Below are positions 24,393-33,238 of a DNA stretch of 64,000 bases, in pieces. Positions within the stretch are counted from its first letter, which is position 1. The number at the start of each line of letters is the position of its first letter. The notes below the pieces were generated by a model. The model was given only the letters and a program-made list of their open reading frames with translations. It was not told the origin of the DNA and did no database searches. The position numbers and the translations under genes were made by a program. This DNA comes from UBA10649 sp965278945 (GTDB lineage Bacteria > Actinomycetota > Actinomycetes > S36-B12). Location of the stretch: NCBI GenBank assembly GCA_965278945.1, contig OZ257128.1:1178001-1242000 (forward strand), given 5' to 3'.

Positions 24393-25595
24393 ATGCGCCG
24401 AATCCTCAGTCTTGCCACGACATTCATGCTGCTTGCAGCCGGTGTTGCCGTCCTCGACGTCAATGCGACGGCGTCCACGGACACGGCAAAAGCCGGTGCC
24501 ACCCTGACCCTCCAGTCGGTCACGATCGATCGCAAGAACCTGATCGATACCCCGAACTGGACGTTCTCCGACCAGGGCGGCTCGGCGACGTGGAACAAGC
24601 CTGGCCAATGGCAGTCGACCTACACGTGGTCGGTTCCCACGACGATTCCGGCGGGCGGCGCGAGCGCGTCGTTGTCATTGACCGCGACGGTGCTCGCCGG
24701 CAATTTCGCGCCCCTGATGGGCATCTGGGGTGCGCCGGTGAAGGAGAACCCCAGCGGTGTCGAACTGCGGACGACGCCGGCGCTGATCAACAAGGGGGAA
24801 ACCGGATCTGGGTCGCGTTCGGTTGCGCTGGTGAGCGGAGGAGCGACCTCCGCGGTGCTGTCGGTCGGACTGCAGGACGGCCCCACGTTCGTCTACACCT
24901 ACAAGGCGTTGGCGGATCCCTGCGCGCGCAGCGGCGACCGTGCGAACAACTGCGGCACCGATGCGCCGACAACGGTGAGCACGAGCGTTCCGCCGGACGG
25001 AACGGCGACGGTCTCATCGTCGAAGCTGCCCGCCCAGGCCAAGAGCCAAGCCGTGTCGATCGAGGAGGACGACGAACTTCTCGCCAAAGCGGACGCGCTC
25101 TCGGTCATATTGCCGGGACTGAGCAACAACGACCGCCTGCTCACCTGCGCATCGTTCGGGACCGTCCACTACAACACCCTCAGTGGCCAGACCATGAGCC
25201 TGCTGCATACGAAGCCGCAAGTGTCGGCCCTCTTTACGCGGGCGCTGATGAGCATCTGCTTCGAGATGGTGGAGTTCCTTGCGCATCAGGGTGCGGCTCG
25301 CGCGCAGACAAGGCAGTCAGGTTGCGCCGCGACGCTGGTCAGCGTGAAGGTGTCGATCAAGAAGACCAAGGCCGGTTACGAGGTGAAGGGTCTGGGCACC
25401 CCCCGTTACGCGAAGTCTGGGCCGCTGGCCATCACGTGCACCGATACAGCGGCGGGTATCGACCTCAACGTAGCCGCTCGAGGGAAGGCGAAACTGCGCA
25501 GCGTCGTCGGACCCACTGTTCAGGTTGGCATCGTGAACACCGCGACCACGGGTGTCGACAGTCCGGTCAGCGTCCAGTTCGCCGCGCCGCGCTGA
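24393..25595 (+). CDS. Secreted protein of unknown function
   Basis: A 400-residue protein with a signal peptide in residues 1-27 (ILSLATTFMLLAAGVAVLDV, cleavage near NATA-ST). The exported part is Thr/Ser/Ala-rich and beta-rich. It has Cys residues (PCARSGDRANNCGT; LTCASFG; SICFEM; SGCAATL; ITCTD) that could form disulfides. GGGAGGTGGAAGG precedes the ATG. No known domain is recognised. It converges with a small secreted-protein gene five bases downstream. Confidence 0.75.
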   Translation: MRRILSLATTFMLLAAGVAVLDVNATASTDTAKAGATLTLQSVTIDRKNLIDTPNWTFSDQGGSATWNKPGQWQSTYTWSVPTTIPAGGASASLSLTATVLAGNFAPLMGIWGAPVKENPSGVELRTTPALINKGETGSGSRSVALVSGGATSAVLSVGLQDGPTFVYTYKALADPCARSGDRANNCGTDAPTTVSTSVPPDGTATVSSSKLPAQAKSQAVSIEEDDELLAKADALSVILPGLSNNDRLLTCASFGTVHYNTLSGQTMSLLHTKPQVSALFTRALMSICFEMVEFLAHQGAARAQTRQSGCAATLVSVKVSIKKTKAGYEVKGLGTPRYAKSGPLAITCTDTAAGIDLNVAARGKAKLRSVVGPTVQVGIVNTATTGVDSPVSVQFAAPR

Positions 25596-25599
25596 GTTC

Positions 25600-25824
25600 C
25601 TAGGCGCGAACCCAGCGGCCGGCCCTGCAGGTCAGGTGCCCGAACTTGGCCGTATGCACGCTCATCCCCGGCTTCTTGCACGCCTTGCCGGGTGCCTCGC
25701 CCCGCGCGGGCGCCAACGTGCCCAGTGCCGCGTCGACAGTGGTGGCACCCACGGCCGGAGCGAAAACGACGGGAGAAGATACGGACATGGCGACGAGCAC
25801 GAGTCCAACCACAGTGCGCTTCAT
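25600..25824 (-). CDS. Small secreted protein with paired Cys
   Basis: A 74-residue protein with a clear signal peptide (KRTVVGLVLVAMSVSSPVVF, cleavage near AVGA-TT) and GGTGGAGG before its ATG. The mature part is about 48 residues and has CKKPGM and HLTCRAGRWVRA, the C...G..LxC..G.W pattern seen in small repeats of many actinobacterial exported proteins. It has only one such unit. Function unknown; probably real because of the signal peptide and strong ribosome binding site. Confidence 0.6.
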   Translation of the reverse strand: MKRTVVGLVLVAMSVSSPVVFAPAVGATTVDAALGTLAPARGEAPGKACKKPGMSVHTAKFGHLTCRAGRWVRA

Positions 25825-25873
25825 GGAACCTCCACCTCGATCGTCTGCGCAGGCTAACAGCGTGTTGTTCGAA

Positions 25874-26770
25874 CTAGTGCTCAGTCGTCAGGGCTTCCGC
25901 TGCCTGCTGCAGGGACTTCTGCTCAAGCTCGCCGCGCTCGACATCGTCCCAGCCGACCGGTGTCGCAGCAGTCGGAAGGTGTAGTCCCCGCAACGACCAG
26001 GGGACGATCGTTGTCTTCGCCGGATTGTTCTGGCTCCAGTCGACGAAGATCTTTCCCGGCCTCAGTTCGCGCGACATCGCGCTGACCACCAGTTTCGGCA
26101 GTTCCTTCTCCAGCACGAGTGCCAGGGCGTGCGCATACTCGGCCGTGCTGCCGGCCTTCTCGAGGGTCTTCTTGCCGGCCGCGTTCTTCGGCGGCAGGTC
26201 GGCATACAACTGCATCCCCTTGGAGCCGCTCGTCACTGCGAGTGTTGGCATGCCGTGCGACTCGAGCATCTGCCTTGCGAGCAGCGCGACGGTGGCGCAC
26301 TCGGCCAAGCCTGCCGGCGGTCCGGGATCGAGGTCGATGACCAGGCGATCGGGCGGCAACGGCTCGCCCGTCTTGCGATCGACTCGCCACTGAGGAGCGT
26401 GCAGCTCGAGCGCTCCGATCTGAGCGAGCCACACGAGCGTGGCCACCTCGTCGACCAGCGGATAGTCGAGGTCACGCGGGCCGTTGCCCGAGCGCACGCC
26501 GGAGTGGTGGATGGTCACGCGCGGAACCCATTCGGGCGTGCCCTTGGGCAGGTTCTTCTCGAAGAAGGACTCGCTCTCGACGCCGTGCGGCCATCGCTTG
26601 CGCGTCACCGGTCGGTCGCGAAGCCACGGGAGCATCGCCTCGGCCGCCGTCGCGAAGTAGGCGATGACTTCGGACTTCGTCGTGCCGGACTCGGGGTAGA
26701 GGACCTTGTCCAGGTTCGTGAGCTTGAGCTGGCGTCCGTCGATGTCGACCATCTGCTCCATGCCGGCCAT
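25874..26770 (-). CDS. LigD-type primase-polymerase (NHEJ polymerase domain as a separate gene)
   Basis: A 298-residue archaeo-eukaryotic primase-fold polymerase that fills ends during non-homologous end joining with Ku. It shows LTNLDKVLYPESGTTKSEVI (about residues 15-34), the metal-binding pair in VIDLDPGPP (about 145-153), and SGSKGMQLYADLP (about 180-192). The ATG at 26770 overlaps the ligase stop by one base, so the two are coupled. In many bacteria these are domains of one LigD protein; here they are separate genes. Confidence 0.92.
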   Translation of the reverse strand: MAGMEQMVDIDGRQLKLTNLDKVLYPESGTTKSEVIAYFATAAEAMLPWLRDRPVTRKRWPHGVESESFFEKNLPKGTPEWVPRVTIHHSGVRSGNGPRDLDYPLVDEVATLVWLAQIGALELHAPQWRVDRKTGEPLPPDRLVIDLDPGPPAGLAECATVALLARQMLESHGMPTLAVTSGSKGMQLYADLPPKNAAGKKTLEKAGSTAEYAHALALVLEKELPKLVVSAMSRELRPGKIFVDWSQNNPAKTTIVPWSLRGLHLPTAATPVGWDDVERGELEQKSLQQAAEALTTEH

Positions 26771-27708
26771 CAGGCACCACCCTCTCGCCAGACGTCGTCG
26801 TATGACAGGTCCGGTCGCAGCCGAACGACTGTTGGCTGCCTGAGCATGGCACCGCCGGTCCGCCCGAGATGCTCGACATCGACAACAAGAATTGGTTCGG
26901 TCCAGGTCACCGTGGCCTCGTCCGGAAGGGCAACCGACCAGTGGAACGGGCGAGTGTCCTGCTGGATCTCGGTCAGCACTGTCAGCAGTGTGCGGATCTC
27001 CAGCTCCGATAGTCCTGAGCCGGCCGCCCCGTCGTACACGAGCAGGCCATCCGCGGTGGGTGTCCCGACCAGGAGAGACGCGAGCCCTCGCGACGTCGAC
27101 GGGCTGTGCTTCCACCCGCCGATCACGTATGAGCGGGTGCGCCGGTGGGGGACCTTGACCCAGTTCGCGCTTCGAACACCGGCCTCGTATCGCGAGTCGA
27201 TGCGCTTGGCCACGACTCCCTCGAGGCCCTGGGCCAGCGTCGATGCGAAGAGGCCGGGGCCGTCGGCGAAGGAATCTGGAACCGTGACGAAGCTGCTCGG
27301 CTCGAGAACGCTGTCGAGGAGCTCACGCCGCTCGGAGTAGGTCTGCCCGCGCACGTCCGTGCCGTCCACCTTCAGCAAGTCGAACACAACATACGCAACG
27401 GTCGACGCACCCTCCCGACGTCCCTGGATCCGAGGAGCCAGGAGGCTGAACGACGGCCGGCCGTGCGCGTCGAAGGCGACCACCTCGCCGTCGACCATCG
27501 AGTCCGGGGGAAGGCTGGCGAGGGCCGCCGATTCGGCAACCTCCCGGAACCTGGCGGTGGCATCAAGCTCCGAGCGGCTGGTCAGCCGGACCCTCCCGCC
27601 CTCGGTGGAGGCGATGACCCGCATTCCGTCCCATTTGACCTCATACGCCCAAATTTGGCCCTTTTGGGAAATTGGAAGAGGCCCCGGACTAGTCAACATG
27701 GGCCTCAC
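26770..27708 (-). CDS. ATP-dependent DNA ligase (LigD/LigC-type)
   Basis: A 312-residue ligase. The nucleotidyl-accepting Lys is in YEVKWDGMR (about residues 23-31), then VDGEVVAFD and LEGVVAKR further on, and the C-terminal OB-fold region has PHRRTRSYVIGG. It seals broken DNA ends with Ku and the coupled polymerase gene. The start may be GTG 27708 or ATG 27699 (MLTSPGPLPI); the ATG has GGTGAGG upstream. It is divergent from ku with 73 bases between, so both promoters lie in that gap. Confidence 0.93.
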   Translation of the reverse strand: MRPMLTSPGPLPISQKGQIWAYEVKWDGMRVIASTEGGRVRLTSRSELDATARFREVAESAALASLPPDSMVDGEVVAFDAHGRPSFSLLAPRIQGRREGASTVAYVVFDLLKVDGTDVRGQTYSERRELLDSVLEPSSFVTVPDSFADGPGLFASTLAQGLEGVVAKRIDSRYEAGVRSANWVKVPHRRTRSYVIGGWKHSPSTSRGLASLLVGTPTADGLLVYDGAAGSGLSELEIRTLLTVLTEIQQDTRPFHWSVALPDEATVTWTEPILVVDVEHLGRTGGAMLRQPTVVRLRPDLSYDDVWREGGA

Positions 27709-27781
27709 CAGTCCATCATGTACCGACAGTCACGCGTGGCGAAAGCCCGGGTGACCAACTTCCCGTGTTATAGGAGGACCA

Positions 27782-28741
27782 ATGCGTTCCATGTGGAACG
27801 GGTCAGTGGCGTTCGGACTGGTCAACGTGCCGATCAAGATGTACACGGCAACAGAGGACCACGACGTCCGATTCCACCAGGTGCACACCGCTGACGGCGG
27901 CCGCGTGAAGATGCCACGCGTGTGCTCCGTCGACGGCCAGCCCCTCCAGACCAAGGACCTGTCCAAGGCGTACGAGACCCCCTCCGGTCAGGTCGTGCTG
28001 ATGGACGAGTCCGACTTCGAGGGCCTGCCGGTGCCCGGCGTCAAGGAGATCGAGGTCCTGGAGTTCGTGCCCAGCGATCAACTCGACCCCATGATGTTCG
28101 ACCGCAGCTACTACCTCGAGCCCGAACCCCGTGCCTTGAAGCCGTACGTGCTGCTGCGCGAGGCCCTCAAGCAGACCGAGCGGACCGCGATCGTCAAGGT
28201 CGTCCTTCGCACCAAGACTCAGCTCGCTGCACTGCGCGTCCGTGACGAGGTCATGGTCCTGCAGACCATGCTCTGGCCCGACGAGATTCGCGCTGCCGAG
28301 TTCGACGTGCTCAAGGGCGAGGCCGACATCCGGCCCCAGGAGCTGTCCATGGCCGCTTCGTTCATCGAGAGCCTGTCCGCGGACTTTGACCCGAGCCAGT
28401 ACCGCGACGAGTACCGCGAGGCGCTGCTCGACGTGATCGACCGCAAGCTTGCTGGCGGCTCGTACTCCGCTCCGTCCGCAGATGTCTCCGCGGCTGAAGG
28501 CGACGGCATTGTGCTCGACCTGATGACCGCGCTTCGTGAGTCGGTGAACCGCACAAGGAGCGCGGGCAATGGAAGCGCCAGCGCCGCGGCTTCGTCGAGC
28601 AAGAAGCCGGCGGCTCGGACCGCGAAGACGGCTGCGAAGGCAGCGCCGGCGAAGACCACCGCGAAGAAGGCCGCGCCGGCGAAGACCACCGCGAAGAAGG
28701 CAGCACCTGCGGCGAAGAAGGCCGTGCGTAAGTCGGCCTAG
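27782..28741 (+). CDS. ku: Ku protein, NHEJ end-binding
   Basis: A 319-residue homodimeric Ku that binds DNA double-strand ends and recruits the LigD-type enzymes. It has the typical start MRSMWNGSVAFGLVNVPIKM, HQVHTADGGRVKM, and the core through about residue 250. The C-terminus (about 265-319) is a Lys/Ala/Pro tail built from KTTAKKAAPA units, a histone-like DNA-binding extension. AGGAGGA lies directly before the ATG. Head-to-head with the split LigD genes, it forms a complete NHEJ set. Confidence 0.96.
   Translation: MRSMWNGSVAFGLVNVPIKMYTATEDHDVRFHQVHTADGGRVKMPRVCSVDGQPLQTKDLSKAYETPSGQVVLMDESDFEGLPVPGVKEIEVLEFVPSDQLDPMMFDRSYYLEPEPRALKPYVLLREALKQTERTAIVKVVLRTKTQLAALRVRDEVMVLQTMLWPDEIRAAEFDVLKGEADIRPQELSMAASFIESLSADFDPSQYRDEYREALLDVIDRKLAGGSYSAPSADVSAAEGDGIVLDLMTALRESVNRTRSAGNGSASAAASSSKKPAARTAKTAAKAAPAKTTAKKAAPAKTTAKKAAPAAKKAVRKSA
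28641..28700 (+). repeat. 30-bp tandem repeat encoding the Ku Lys/Ala-rich tail
   Basis: Two head-to-tail copies (28641-28670 and 28671-28700) differ by one base. Each encodes a ten-residue KTTAKKAAPA-type unit. Copy-number change here would lengthen or shorten the Ku tail in frame. Confidence 0.85.
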
Positions 28742-28895
28742 GCCGGACGTTCTCTGCGTGGATTTCGTCGCAACTGCCGCTCTCGGGTGTACGGTTCTTT
28801 TGCTGCCCTAGACCCGGTAGTCATCTGTCCCTCGACTCCGGGTTACGCGAAACGGTTGCGCTCCGTGAGTCGTCTGAAAATGACGCGGAGGCCGA

Positions 28896-29345
28896 GTGCA
28901 GCACACCGACGAGCCCGTGGGCCCCCTGTCGCAGGACCAGTCCTCGCAGGCGCTCACGCCTCCGACGTCAGACGGCACGTCGCGGCCGCCATGCAAGGTC
29001 GGAGGAAACCCTGACCAACGCCTGTCGTGCACGATCGTCGCGACACCGCACGACGGCGCTGAGATCATCGCCCTGAGAGGCGAACTCGACAGCCTCACGG
29101 CTCCGCAGTTGTGTGCCGCGATTGCCAACGCGATGAACAAGGGATGCCAGACGATCGTTCTGGATCTCTCGGAACTGCCGTACGTCGGAGCATGTGGGGT
29201 TCGCGCCATGGTCGATTGCGCCACCACGTTGAGACTGCGCGGCGGAACTCTTGCCATTCATGAACCGTCGCCTTGGGTGACTCACGTGCTCAGCACGACC
29301 GGGTTGGGAAGACTCCTCGATAGCGAGGGACTCACGACCGGCTAG
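28896..29345 (+). CDS. STAS-domain protein (anti-sigma-factor antagonist-like) lacking the usual Ser
   Basis: A 149-residue protein. About 45 unstructured residues precede a STAS domain (ATPHDGAEIIALRGELDSLT, then TIVLDLSELPYVGACGVRAM). In SpoIIAA-like antagonists the loop after the third strand reads D-S-S/T-G with a phosphorylated Ser. Here it is GACG, so kinase control is probably absent or different. The GTG start at 28896 follows GCGGAGG. Its TAG stop shares the CTAG palindrome with the stop of the convergent aldehyde dehydrogenase gene. No anti-sigma or sigma gene is adjacent. Confidence 0.75.
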   Translation: MQHTDEPVGPLSQDQSSQALTPPTSDGTSRPPCKVGGNPDQRLSCTIVATPHDGAEIIALRGELDSLTAPQLCAAIANAMNKGCQTIVLDLSELPYVGACGVRAMVDCATTLRLRGGTLAIHEPSPWVTHVLSTTGLGRLLDSEGLTTG

Positions 29346-30805
29346 GCAGGGCGGAACGAGTCGTGCACGACCGGCTGGGCGTGCTTGATCATCACGTGCC
29401 TGGTCACCGTGTACTCCAGGACGGCCTCGTGACTCATGTCCTTGCCGAACCCGCTGCCCTTGACCCCGCCGTGCGGTGCCTCCGACGCGATCGGCAGGTG
29501 ATCGTTGATCCACGTCACCCCGGCCTCGATGCGATGACTGACTCGTAGTGCGCGCGCCACGTCGTTCGTCCACACCGAGCTCGCCAGCCCGTAGCGGCTG
29601 TCGTTGGCCAGCGCGATCGCCTCGTCTTCTCCATCGAACGGGACGACGACGAGCACCGGGCCGAAGACCTCGCCCTGGACGATCTCGCTGTCCTGCTTCG
29701 CGTCGACGACGACCGTCGGCGGATAGTAGGAACCGACGGAGTCCGGGATCTGACCGCCGACAGTTGTGCGGGCTCCGGCCTCGACCGCCCGCTGGACGAA
29801 CCCGTGAACTCGGTCGCGGTGCCCCGCGGAGATGAGAGGGCCGATGTCGGTCGTCGGATCGTATGGAGCACCGAAGCGCACGCTGCTCATGACCGATGAC
29901 AGGGCGTCGATGACATCGGCGAGGCGCTCGCGCTGCACGTAGACCCGCGTGGCCGCCGTGCAGTCCTGGCCGGTGTTGTAGGTGGCGCCGAGAGCGATCG
30001 CGTGCGACAGGGAGTCGATGTCGGCATCAGCGAAGACCAGCGCCGGTGCCTTCCCGCCGAGTTCGAGATGCACGCGCTTGGCACTCTGCGCGGCCGCGGC
30101 CATGACGGCCTGGCCGGTGCGCGACGAGCCCGTGACCGAGACCATCTGCACGATCGGGTCCTGGACGATGGCCTCGCCGATGTCTGTGCCCCCGGTCACC
30201 ACGTTGAACACCCCTGGTGGAAGACCAGCGTCGGCGGCGAGTTCGGCCAGGCGCAGCGTGCTGCGGGGAGTCGAGGGCGCGGGCTTCAGGACCACCGTGT
30301 TCCCCGCGGCGAGGGCGGGTCCGATCTTCCAGATCGCCATCACCAGCGGGAAGTTCCACGGCGTGATGCTGCCGACGACTCCGATCGGGCGGCGGATCAG
30401 CATCGACGTGTAACCAGTGGACAGGACGCCGGCTCCGGAGCCCTCGAGCGAGCGGCCCGATCCGGCGAAGAAACGCAGGTTGTCGGCCGCGAACGGAAGC
30501 TCGCCGTCCGCGAACACCGCGCGCGGCTTTCCCGAGTCCTCGACCTCGAGTCGGGTCAGCTCGTCGACATCGGATTCCATGAGATCGGCCAGCCGAAGTA
30601 GCACCCGCGCGCGCTCACCGGGCGTGCGCGCAGCCCATTCATCGGCGGCGTGATGCGCAGCCTTCGTCGCGGCCTGAACGTCGGCAACGGACGCCTGTGC
30701 GATCTCGTCGACGACCTCGCCGGTGGCAGGATCGACGATTCTGCCGATCTCACCGTGACCGGGCCCGCCCTTGCCGTCGATGTGAACTCCGCTTGACATG
30801 GTCAT
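29342..30805 (-). CDS. Aldehyde dehydrogenase, gamma-aminobutyraldehyde type
   Basis: A 487-residue NAD(P)-dependent ALDH. It has ITPWNFPLVMAIWKIGPALA (about residues 143-162), VTGSSRTGQAV, the catalytic Glu in LELGGKAPALV, and the Cys in YNTGQDCTAATR. The ATG at 30805 has GAGGAG upstream; a longer frame overlaps the preceding gene. Last in the pot operon, after an FAD amine oxidase, it probably oxidises 4-aminobutanal or its gamma-glutamyl derivative to GABA in putrescine breakdown. The exact substrate is inference. Confidence 0.88.
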   Translation of the reverse strand: MTMSSGVHIDGKGGPGHGEIGRIVDPATGEVVDEIAQASVADVQAATKAAHHAADEWAARTPGERARVLLRLADLMESDVDELTRLEVEDSGKPRAVFADGELPFAADNLRFFAGSGRSLEGSGAGVLSTGYTSMLIRRPIGVVGSITPWNFPLVMAIWKIGPALAAGNTVVLKPAPSTPRSTLRLAELAADAGLPPGVFNVVTGGTDIGEAIVQDPIVQMVSVTGSSRTGQAVMAAAAQSAKRVHLELGGKAPALVFADADIDSLSHAIALGATYNTGQDCTAATRVYVQRERLADVIDALSSVMSSVRFGAPYDPTTDIGPLISAGHRDRVHGFVQRAVEAGARTTVGGQIPDSVGSYYPPTVVVDAKQDSEIVQGEVFGPVLVVVPFDGEDEAIALANDSRYGLASSVWTNDVARALRVSHRIEAGVTWINDHLPIASEAPHGGVKGSGFGKDMSHEAVLEYTVTRHVMIKHAQPVVHDSFRPA

Positions 30806-30815
30806 GTGATGCTCC

Positions 30816-32219
30816 TCAACTGTTGAATCCGATGCCGAAACGATCGAGCAGTCGCAGATACGCCCCGCGCCTCCCGGACGCGTCCTCCCGGGCCAGCGCC
30901 CTGCGGGTGGCCTGCACGATCGGGAACCTGAGTGGCTCGGGAGGAAACGGCACGGGCTTGCGCCTGACGAGTTCGAGCCGCGTGCGCTCGGTATCAGCAC
31001 CGGACAGCAGGTCGAGCGCGGTCCGGGCGCCGAACCGGGAGGCCGCGACTCCTAGGCCGGTGAAGCCGACGGCATAGGCAACTGACCCGCCGAGCGCGGT
31101 ACCGAAGACCGGCGTGAAGCGGGAGGTCGAGTCGATGAGACCGGCCCAGCGGTGGGTGAACCGGGTGCCCTCCAACTGGGGAAACGTCTCGAAGAACTGG
31201 CGGGCAAGAAGCCGATGGCTGGACTCGCGCTGCTCTCGGGTCGCGTCAGTCCGGTTGCCGAAGTAGTAGATCGCGTCGTATCCGCCCCATAGGATCCGGT
31301 CGTCGCGCGTGCGGCGGTAGTAGTGGAATTGATTGCCGACGTCAGTGAGTCCCTGGCTGTCCCGCCAGCCGATGCGATCCAGCGCTTCGGCGGAGAGCGG
31401 CTCGGTTACCAGGACGTGGTCGTAGATGGGCAGGATGCGATGCCGCAGGCGTCGAAGCAGGGGCCGATAGGCGTTCGTCGCGAGCAGAACGTGGCGTGCG
31501 CTGATGCTTGCAACGTTGGTGGAGACTTCCACGCCGGACTTGGCCCGACGCATGGACCGGACTGCCGTGCCCTCGTGGATGCGCACGCCTCGAGCGAGAG
31601 CAGCGGACTTCAGTCCCCAGGACAGCGCGGCCGGGTCCACCAGCCCGCCGCCGGTGCGATACCGAAGGCCGCCGAGGTAGGTGGGGGAGTCGACGTCGGC
31701 GCGCATCCCTGCCGCATCGAGTAGTTCGACCTTCTCGCCGAAGCGTTCGTTCAGCTCGAGGGAGGCCTCGATGGCCGCAAGGTGATGGGGCCGGGTGGCC
31801 ACCGTCGTCTTGCCGCACATGCGCAGGTCCGCGTCGATCCGCTCGGCCGCGACGAAGCCGGCGATCTCACTTAGGTTCTCGCGGCCGAGCCGCAGGAGCT
31901 CGCGAAGCTCGTCGGGCCACAGCTCCAGGCCGTGGGCCAGTCCGTGGGTGAGGGACTCGGAGATGAATCCGCCGTTGCGCCCCGACGCCCCGAAGGCGAT
32001 CTCGTGCGCATCGACGAGCAGGACATCAGCCGAAGGGTCGCTGATCTTTGCCTCGATCGCCGCCCACAGCCCGGTGAAGCCTCCGCCGACCACGAGCAGG
32101 TCGCACGTCGTGGGCGATGTCAGTGGCGGCAGCGGAGTCGGCGCATCGGGCCGGTCGGTCCAGAACGGACGCGGTTCGGCATCCTTGAGGGCGTCGCTCG
32201 AGACGGCAAGCTCGGTCAT
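30816..32219 (-). CDS. FAD-dependent amine oxidoreductase (PuuB/DadA-like)
   Basis: A 467-residue flavoprotein of the D-amino-acid-oxidase fold. The dinucleotide motif is LLVVGGGFTGLWAAIEAK (about residues 39-56), then FGASGRNGGFISESL, typical of gamma-glutamylputrescine oxidases, and GFTGLGVAASRFGART near the C-terminus. It starts five bases after potA and precedes the ALDH, so it likely oxidises the amine imported by PotABCD. No glutamylputrescine synthetase (puuA) or PuuD is in the window, so direct putrescine oxidation is also possible. Confidence 0.83.
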   Translation of the reverse strand: MTELAVSSDALKDAEPRPFWTDRPDAPTPLPPLTSPTTCDLLVVGGGFTGLWAAIEAKISDPSADVLLVDAHEIAFGASGRNGGFISESLTHGLAHGLELWPDELRELLRLGRENLSEIAGFVAAERIDADLRMCGKTTVATRPHHLAAIEASLELNERFGEKVELLDAAGMRADVDSPTYLGGLRYRTGGGLVDPAALSWGLKSAALARGVRIHEGTAVRSMRRAKSGVEVSTNVASISARHVLLATNAYRPLLRRLRHRILPIYDHVLVTEPLSAEALDRIGWRDSQGLTDVGNQFHYYRRTRDDRILWGGYDAIYYFGNRTDATREQRESSHRLLARQFFETFPQLEGTRFTHRWAGLIDSTSRFTPVFGTALGGSVAYAVGFTGLGVAASRFGARTALDLLSGADTERTRLELVRRKPVPFPPEPLRFPIVQATRRALAREDASGRRGAYLRLLDRFGIGFNS

Positions 32220-32224
32220 GCAGC

Positions 32225-33238
32225 TCAGGCCTCAGCGCTGATCACGACGGCCCGGTCCGATGGCCAGGTCAGGTGCACCAGATCGCCTCGCTGGACTGGC
32301 GCCGTCCCCTGGCACGTCGCGGTCACCGGGGCAGCGTGGCCGTCGACACTTACGGCGATCGTCGACGAGCCGCCGAAGAACTGCGTGTCGATGACGGTGC
32401 CGCTGAGCAATGCCGAGCCTTCGTCGACCAGGCGCATGTCCTCCGGGCGGACGATCAGCGAGTCCTCGGTTCCCGTCGCGATGCCGGCTGGCGAGATCCC
32501 CTGGAACACGTTGCTCGTGCCGATGAAGTCGGCGACGAACATGTTGGCGGGACGTTGATACAGGTCGACGGGACTATCGGTCTGCTGCACCCGACCCTCG
32601 GACATGACGGCGATCCGGTCTGCCATGGACATCGCCTCCTCCTGGTCATGCGTCACGACGACGAAGGTGATTCCGACCTCATGCTGCAGCCGCTTCAGTT
32701 CGAGTTGCATCTCTGCTCGCACCTTGCGGTCGAGCGCGGACAGCGGTTCGTCGAGGAGCAGCAGTCGAGGCCTCTTGACGATGGCCCGGGCCAGCGCAAC
32801 TCGCTGCCGCTGGCCGCCGGACAACTGCGCGGGCCGGGCGCTCGCCTTGTCCGACAGGCTCACGGTGGCCAGCACCTCGGCAACACGGTCACGGATCTCG
32901 TCCTTCGGCAGTCCCTCCCTCTGCAGTCCGTAGGCGATGTTCTTCTCCACTGACATGTGCGGGAACAAGGCGTATGACTGGAACATCAGATTGATCGGGC
33001 GCTTGTTCGGCGGCAGGCCGAGCAGGTCTTGCTCTCCGATCGTCACCTGGCCTGAGTCCGGATGCTCGAATCCTGCGAGGACACGCAGGAGCGTGGTCTT
33101 GCCGCAGCCGGAGGGACCGAGGAGGGCGAAGAACTCGTTCTCGCGGATCTCCAGGCTGACGGAGTCGAGCGCGACGACGTCGCCGAAGCTGCGGCTGACA
33201 TCCGTGATGGTGATGAGGCTGGGCGAGGTGGTTGTCAT
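32225..33238 (-). CDS. potA: Spermidine/putrescine ABC transporter ATPase
   Basis: A 337-residue ATPase of the polyamine/iron family. Walker A is GPSGCGKTTLLR (about residues 38-49), the signature LSGGQRQRVALARA, and Walker B LLLLDEPLSALD. A C-terminal TOBE-type domain follows (about 240-337). It overlaps the upstream permease by four bases (33235-33238). The operon order on the minus strand is D-B-C-A. Confidence 0.92.
   Translation of the reverse strand: MTTTSPSLITITDVSRSFGDVVALDSVSLEIRENEFFALLGPSGCGKTTLLRVLAGFEHPDSGQVTIGEQDLLGLPPNKRPINLMFQSYALFPHMSVEKNIAYGLQREGLPKDEIRDRVAEVLATVSLSDKASARPAQLSGGQRQRVALARAIVKRPRLLLLDEPLSALDRKVRAEMQLELKRLQHEVGITFVVVTHDQEEAMSMADRIAVMSEGRVQQTDSPVDLYQRPANMFVADFIGTSNVFQGISPAGIATGTEDSLIVRPEDMRLVDEGSALLSGTVIDTQFFGGSSTIAVSVDGHAAPVTATCQGTAPVQRGDLVHLTWPSDRAVVISAEA

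Noticed and set aside
27645..27675. Palindrome-like CCAAATTTGG region before ku
   Set aside because: It lies inside the ligase coding start and is imperfect; no reason to call it an operator.
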